64,000 bases of DNA from Pisolithus tinctorius (lineage: Eukaryota > Basidiomycota > Agaricomycetes > Boletales > Pisolithaceae), in contig JANFAH010000001.1 in assembly GCA_024663395.1 (NCBI GenBank), positions 1,426,001 through 1,490,000 of the forward strand, given 5' to 3'. Shown one piece after another: positions 59,772 to 64,000 of the stretch. The notes below the pieces were generated by a model. That model did no database searches, was not told the origin of the DNA, and saw only the letters and a list, made by a program, of their open reading frames with translations. The translations under genes were made by a program, and so were the position numbers. The first letter of the stretch is position 1; every line of letters starts with the position of its first letter.

Positions 59772-60530
59772 TTCATCAAGGATCCTTCCCTGTCCATGTT
59801 GGGGATCTCCTTCAGCCTTTTACCGAGAGCACACCCTTCTTGCCCACTCCGATGGAGCAGCACCGTTTCTTATTACCTATGTCAGATGGACATCACGGAG
59901 GGCTTCTGACCCAATGACCTTGTGGACTTGTATCACCAGCTGTGCTCTGAGCCATCTCAGATTCATGGAATTATCAGTTGCGGTACCCTAGGTAATCTTC
60001 CATCCAATCATGAGTGGCTGTGCAGGCCTGTTATGGGTTGGTCCTTTCTTTGTCTCTTAGAGAGCATGTCGCCAGATCCAGAGCACATCTGGATTGGATG
60101 ATGTGGACAGGGTCAAGCCATCCAGGTGGTGAGTAGTCGTGAGTCTCATGTTCGAGGGCTGTGTCTCTTAAACACTGAATGTGATAAAAAGTGCAGGTGT
60201 TCCCAACAAGCGCATTGACAACCTGATTTCATTTCCATAGCACAATTTGTAACCGGCAGTTCCTCACAAATTCTTCGAGACAATGATCATTTCGCGGAAC
60301 AGACGTACATATTTCTCACGCCAGAGTATGTAAATGTGTCGGAGACACGACTCAAGCTTGATCAGGCCCACAGTCAAGTGTTGGATGTGAAATGTGAAGA
60401 GTGAAGAGTGGAAGTGGGCATACGGATGATTGTGACGCGAGTAGGAGCACAAATAAATGCCTTTGTGCTGGAAGGTGTATAAGAATTTTGGTCCATCTCT
60501 TGTGGTGACCCAACGTACCTGCACCGAACC
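59772..60530. other. No gene recognised
   Basis: Plus-strand frame to 59991 (TYVRWTSRRASDPMTLW, LSHLRFMELSV) faintly resembles F-box LRR sequence but is short. Confidence 0.3.
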
Positions 60531-61366
60531 ATGCCCACCACATGCTCGCGCTCAATTCTGCGCCGCCTGTGCTCCTCGTCTAGGCCTTCCTCCAGCCTTC
60601 CACGGAAGTCCAAGGTGGATGGTAACTGAATCCTTAAAGAAGTATCGGATATCGCAGCGTTCTTCAAGAAAGAAGTGAAACAATCACACTTAGTGAGTCA
60701 TTGGTTTCCTACTGTCACAGTAGATGGTAGACATTGGTCCAGGAACTCACCAAATTGAGAATTGAAAAACAAAAGGCAGAAAAGGCCCTCTGTAAGGCAC
60801 AAGCGATACAAGAAGATCTTGAGGCGACAGTTCAACAGGTCTGTTCCCCTTGTTCACGCATGCCTTCATATTTATTGGTCTACTGATAGATAACTGCGGC
60901 TTGTGATGCTGCCGCCAGGTGCAAGGTTTGTAAAGGTTGTGTTGACAGACTATTTGTGTAAGTGGCATTATTGATATCATGGCTATCACTTACCGACCAC
61001 ATTAGTCTTGTCGAATGCGGCCACACATCCTGCTACGGTTGCTTGAGGGACTGGTTCCATACCCACCTCAGAGAGCAACTCAATGCTGAGTGGAGAAATA
61101 TACCTAAGCACCTGAGATGGCATCCCATTACTGCCAAGACATTAACAGAGCTGTATGATGGAAGATATCTCCGAGTTATGCTGTATGACTGCCCTCTGTG
61201 CAAGGGGCCCATGCGGATGAAACCTATTGAGGTCAACAATTTCAGTGACTTCCTTGCAGTAGCGAACAATGTACTTGGGCAACCAAAGGACTGCACCATA
61301 GATGATCCCCACCTGCTGGATCAGGATATCTGGGGAGATGTATTTCACGATAAGATGTACTACTAG
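60531..61366 (+). pseudogene. RING-finger protein (putative E3 ubiquitin ligase) with one in-frame stop
   Basis: Four exons: 60531-60692, 60731-60838, 60890-60957, 61006-61366; introns 38, 51 and 48 bp, all in frame, 232 residues. A coiled-coil-like stretch (LTKLRIEKQKAEKALCKAQA) precedes a RING: CKVC, CGHTSCYGC, CPLC. The zinc ligands match a C3HC4-type finger with a long middle loop, as in a family of mushroom RING proteins, where C-x2-C pairs hold two zincs and recruit an E2 enzyme. TGA at 60627-60629 (codon 33, VDGN-stop-ILKEVS) lies upstream of the RING. Translation could restart only if an internal Met were used, and none precedes the RING closely. The splice sites remain good, so the loss may be recent. 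Confidence 0.75.
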
Positions 61367-62131
61367 ATGGTCAGGTGAGTTATGTATGAGGATATATATT
61401 GGAGTTGCAGAGTGAACATACCTTTGCAGGTTCCTACAGTACGTCAGCATGTGTGGCATAGCCTTAAGCCCATGACGCCTCAAATTCATTTGGTATATCA
61501 ATGCTACTGTATAACATACCTCATGGTTAGCGCTTGAATGAATGCTTGATAATGGGGCCCGTCGTGGTGTCAAATGGGATTGTTAGAGACTCAGAGAAGA
61601 TGGAAACAAGGTGTCAGCAGTAGAGAAATGTCAGCTTCAAGCAGATAGTTGTACTTATCAGGAATAAGACCTACAAGCACACACAGTTTCGAACTACATC
61701 TATTTTTGATATCCAAGCCTTCCACTGATTTGAACAGTGGAAACAAGGTTACTGATACTGATTAATAGCAGGATGGAATCTATACTCACGACGTGCATCG
61801 GATGTATCCTGGTTTCGAGACAACGCAATCATGACCACTGCAGCCAGGTCTGAGTTTGGAGTGGTGCAAAGAAATTCGGACCAAATCAATGGGAGAGAAG
61901 TGCTACTAGAACATGGCTGGCGCCACCAGCAGGCACCTTGTTTACCCTGCTGGAGTGCTGCCCTCATGGCACATGCCACACAAAAGAGGTGTACAACCAA
62001 TTGATTCATGTACCCATAGCACGGACCTTACTCCCCTGGGGAAGGAGAGGATAATACAATTGACTGGCTACACCACAAATGCACAAACCTAGTATCCCAC
62101 CTTGACCCTGCAAAATAGACGACCTGGTAAT
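61367..62131. other. No gene recognised
   Basis: Minus-strand ORFs of 80-140 codons overlap the RING gene or lack any signature. Confidence 0.35.
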
Positions 62132-62196
62132 TTTCAGTCTGGCAAAAACTTGGGAGACAAAACAACTTTCAGACCTGGACCAGGATGCGTCCAGGA
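62132..62196. repeat. R4 copy with R3-type terminus
   Basis: Matches 39816-39870 and ends exactly with GCGTCCAGGAAT (62185-62196), the same 12 bp as the right terminus at 19263-19274. The element it ends should extend to the left; its other end was not found. Confidence 0.6.
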
Positions 62197-64000
62197 ATGC
62201 GGCACATCCTGTTACCTGACACTGAAAAAGTTATCTCAGAGCTAGGTGCCGATCCCAGAGGATCTTACAAGTGGTGCAACGGTTAGTAGCGTAGGTAAGC
62301 AGTACTTTTTCTCTCATTCCCGTGCCTCCAGTGCCCTGCTCGTTCCACGCATTGCTGGACCACTCTCGTCGTCGCACCCCACTCTGCTCCCTTTCCTCAC
62401 ACTCTTCGTTTTCGACACCTCACAGCACCACCCAATCTGGGGTCCCTGGTGCATTAGCGGACCCATCAGGAGCAGCACAACCTGCGAGGCGTATCCATCC
62501 GTCCTCACAGCTCACACCTCCAACAGGATCCTGCTCCCATCTGGGGTCGGAAAGTGCTCCGCGCTTCCCACATTCTCTCCCTTCCTTACTTCTCAGTTTC
62601 CCAAGTACCTTCCCCAGCATTCATGCATCTTGCATTATGTCCGTAACTACCATATATAGCAATGCACATATCTCCTGCGTGTCAAAGTCAGACAACACCC
62701 CTGGCTCCTTCTTAGGGCGGAGTTGGAGCGGGTTGGGCTGCGGAGTACAGCGGTCAAAGCCCGAAGCGAATCCGACCACTGGGTGGTGAGATATTCGACG
62801 AACAGTGAGTGGAGGGGTATGAAGGAAAGTCTCGGAGGCTGAGGTCGGAGTCGGAGTTCGGGGGTCAGAGGTTGGAGGTCAGATGAGAGGGCATTGGGTT
62901 CAGCTAGTGCGCTGCCCCCTTGCGTGAGCTCAGCCCTCGTATTTCAGAGGCAGAGTGGACTCAGAGGAAGTGGAGACGAAACTCCAGAGGGGACCGAGAG
63001 GGAGTCGAAGGTGGGGACTTTATTCGATATTCATACTGATTACATCGGAGTACTACGTGGCCTTATATACGATGTAGGTCAAGGGCGGTGCAGTATGGAA
63101 TGTAAACCAATAAGTGTATAGTGGGTTAGAGTCCTTCCGACACAAGGGACAGAGGGTAGGGATGACGGGGACCTTACCTGAGACAAAGAAACTACTACAA
63201 CGAGGAAGAGAGGGTAAATACCAAAGGAGTGGAAGAATGGAGAAAACCGACATGAGGGCAGAACCCTATCCAGAATGCAGGGCTGCAAGTCCGACAGCCC
63301 ACATGACCAACCTTAGGGTGGAGTTGAGCAGAGTTGGTCAGAACATGGACGGGGGACCTCAGAGAGGTGTGGAGATGTGTCGGGAGGGTCAGAGGAGTGC
63401 AGGAACACGTCGGAGGAGGGCGGAGAAGCGTGGGAACATGTCGGAAGAGGGTGGAGTAGGTGTTAGGGGCTTATGCTGGTGTCATGGTCATGACACTGCA
63501 CTGATAGTAGTAACATTCAAAGAATTAAAACATGTAACTGCCGTCGTGAAGCTAATCTTCTGCAAACACATCTAGATACAGTCTTCGATCCTGACTTAGA
63601 GGAAACACCCTAGACAGAAACTATGTTTGCCGGTTCGCATGTACAATCCTACTAATAATGTGGCATCCTCGCCCTGAGGGATCAGCGACACAAGCCAGAG
63701 TAGTGCATGGGGCAGCGGGTAGACCCTTGGAAGTGGAACTGGTCCAACTTATCTGCCTTTAAACTACCATGTTGTTGACACCTTACACTGAACCAAGTGA
63801 AACGCTCAAAGATAGCATTTGCTGCCATACGCCTGAACTGTTACATTGTACACAAACATGCCAAGGCACCAATTCAACTTCGTTATCGTACACGCGAGCG
63901 ACGACACTGTTTAAATCTGAGGTTATACAAACACATGACCAAAGTTATCATTTCAAGGCAGCTTTGTTGCGATGAGGATATCTTTGCCAACCCGCACCTT
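62197..64000. other. Low-complexity, purine-rich and non-coding
   Basis: 62800-63470 has many degenerate GGAG/GTCGGAG/GAGGGTC words and several arbitrary open frames. A TTATATACG motif near 63062 might be a promoter or LTR relic. Nothing recognised in 63.5-64.0 kb. Confidence 0.4.

Noticed and set aside
7578..60629. TGA read as a sense codon (recoding or selenocysteine)
   Set aside because: The nuclear code of basidiomycetes uses TGA as stop, the expected residue at known sites is Arg, and TAGs, frame changes and lost donors accompany the TGAs.
62246..62789. Overlapping Ser/Pro-rich ORFs
   Set aside because: Composition explained by C-rich low-complexity DNA; both strands are open.

Overview
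The window looks like a degenerate, repeat-rich stretch of nuclear DNA from an Agaricomycete (mushroom-forming basidiomycete). The reasons are: genes split by many short introns (about 48-60 bp, GT...AG), families typical of these fungi (F-box/LRR proteins, membrane WD40 proteins, Tnp2-type CACTA transposase, SNF2 helicase with a spliced helicase core), and several solo LTRs. No bacterial features, rRNA, tRNA or CRISPR array were seen.

Layout, left to right. 0-1.1 kb: 5' half of an SNF2 helicase (minus) running off the left edge. 2.7-4.1 kb: F-box/LRR gene. 5.6-9.05 kb: near-perfect 1,015-bp inverted repeat (family R1) around an unidentified broken gene. 10.0-11.65 kb: five-exon zinc-finger gene with a GC-AG intron. 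12.3-16.5 kb: Smy2-like GYF-domain pseudogene. 16.86-19.27 kb: R3 element with 12-bp terminal inverted repeats carrying a truncated M20 carboxypeptidase (CPS1) gene. 19.3-20.4 kb: ornithine cyclodeaminase/mu-crystallin pseudogene. 22.3-25.5 kb: LRR gene and WD40 gene. 25.8-27.4 kb: foldback-like element R2. 28.6-31.2 kb: unknown ORF and another R1 copy. 31.3-33.0 kb: MFS transporter remnant. 33.4-38.3 kb: Tnp2 transposase interrupted by a solo LTR. 38.5-39.7 kb: acidic ORF and an ARP5 5' fragment split by a solo LTR. 40.7-41.9 kb: membrane-protein pseudogene. 43.4-45.5 kb: the fullest F-box gene of the R1 family. 47.8-48.5 kb: unknown ORF. 49.8-51.6 kb: converging fragments of RPB1 (C-terminal domain) and ADE1. 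51.7-52.2 kb: R3 copy. 54.2-56.8 kb: second R2 element, itself hit by an R3 element and a solo LTR. 58.1-59.8 kb: repeats R4b and R1. 60.5-61.4 kb: RING-finger gene. 61.4-64 kb: little recognisable.

Two themes tie the region together. First, host gene pieces (helicase, RPB1, ADE1, ARP5, CPS1, Smy2) lie among mobile elements with introns kept, so they moved as DNA and not through mRNA; some sit inside or beside R3 elements. Second, nearly every alignable gene is broken by single in-frame stops that transitions explain: nine TGA, three TAG, no TAA, with Arg (CGA) the likely original at several TGA sites. That is what long-term CpG methylation and deamination (or a RIP-like process) would leave. 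I therefore read the window as an old, silenced repeat island with few functional genes. All identifications come from reading translated sequence by eye; no search was run.
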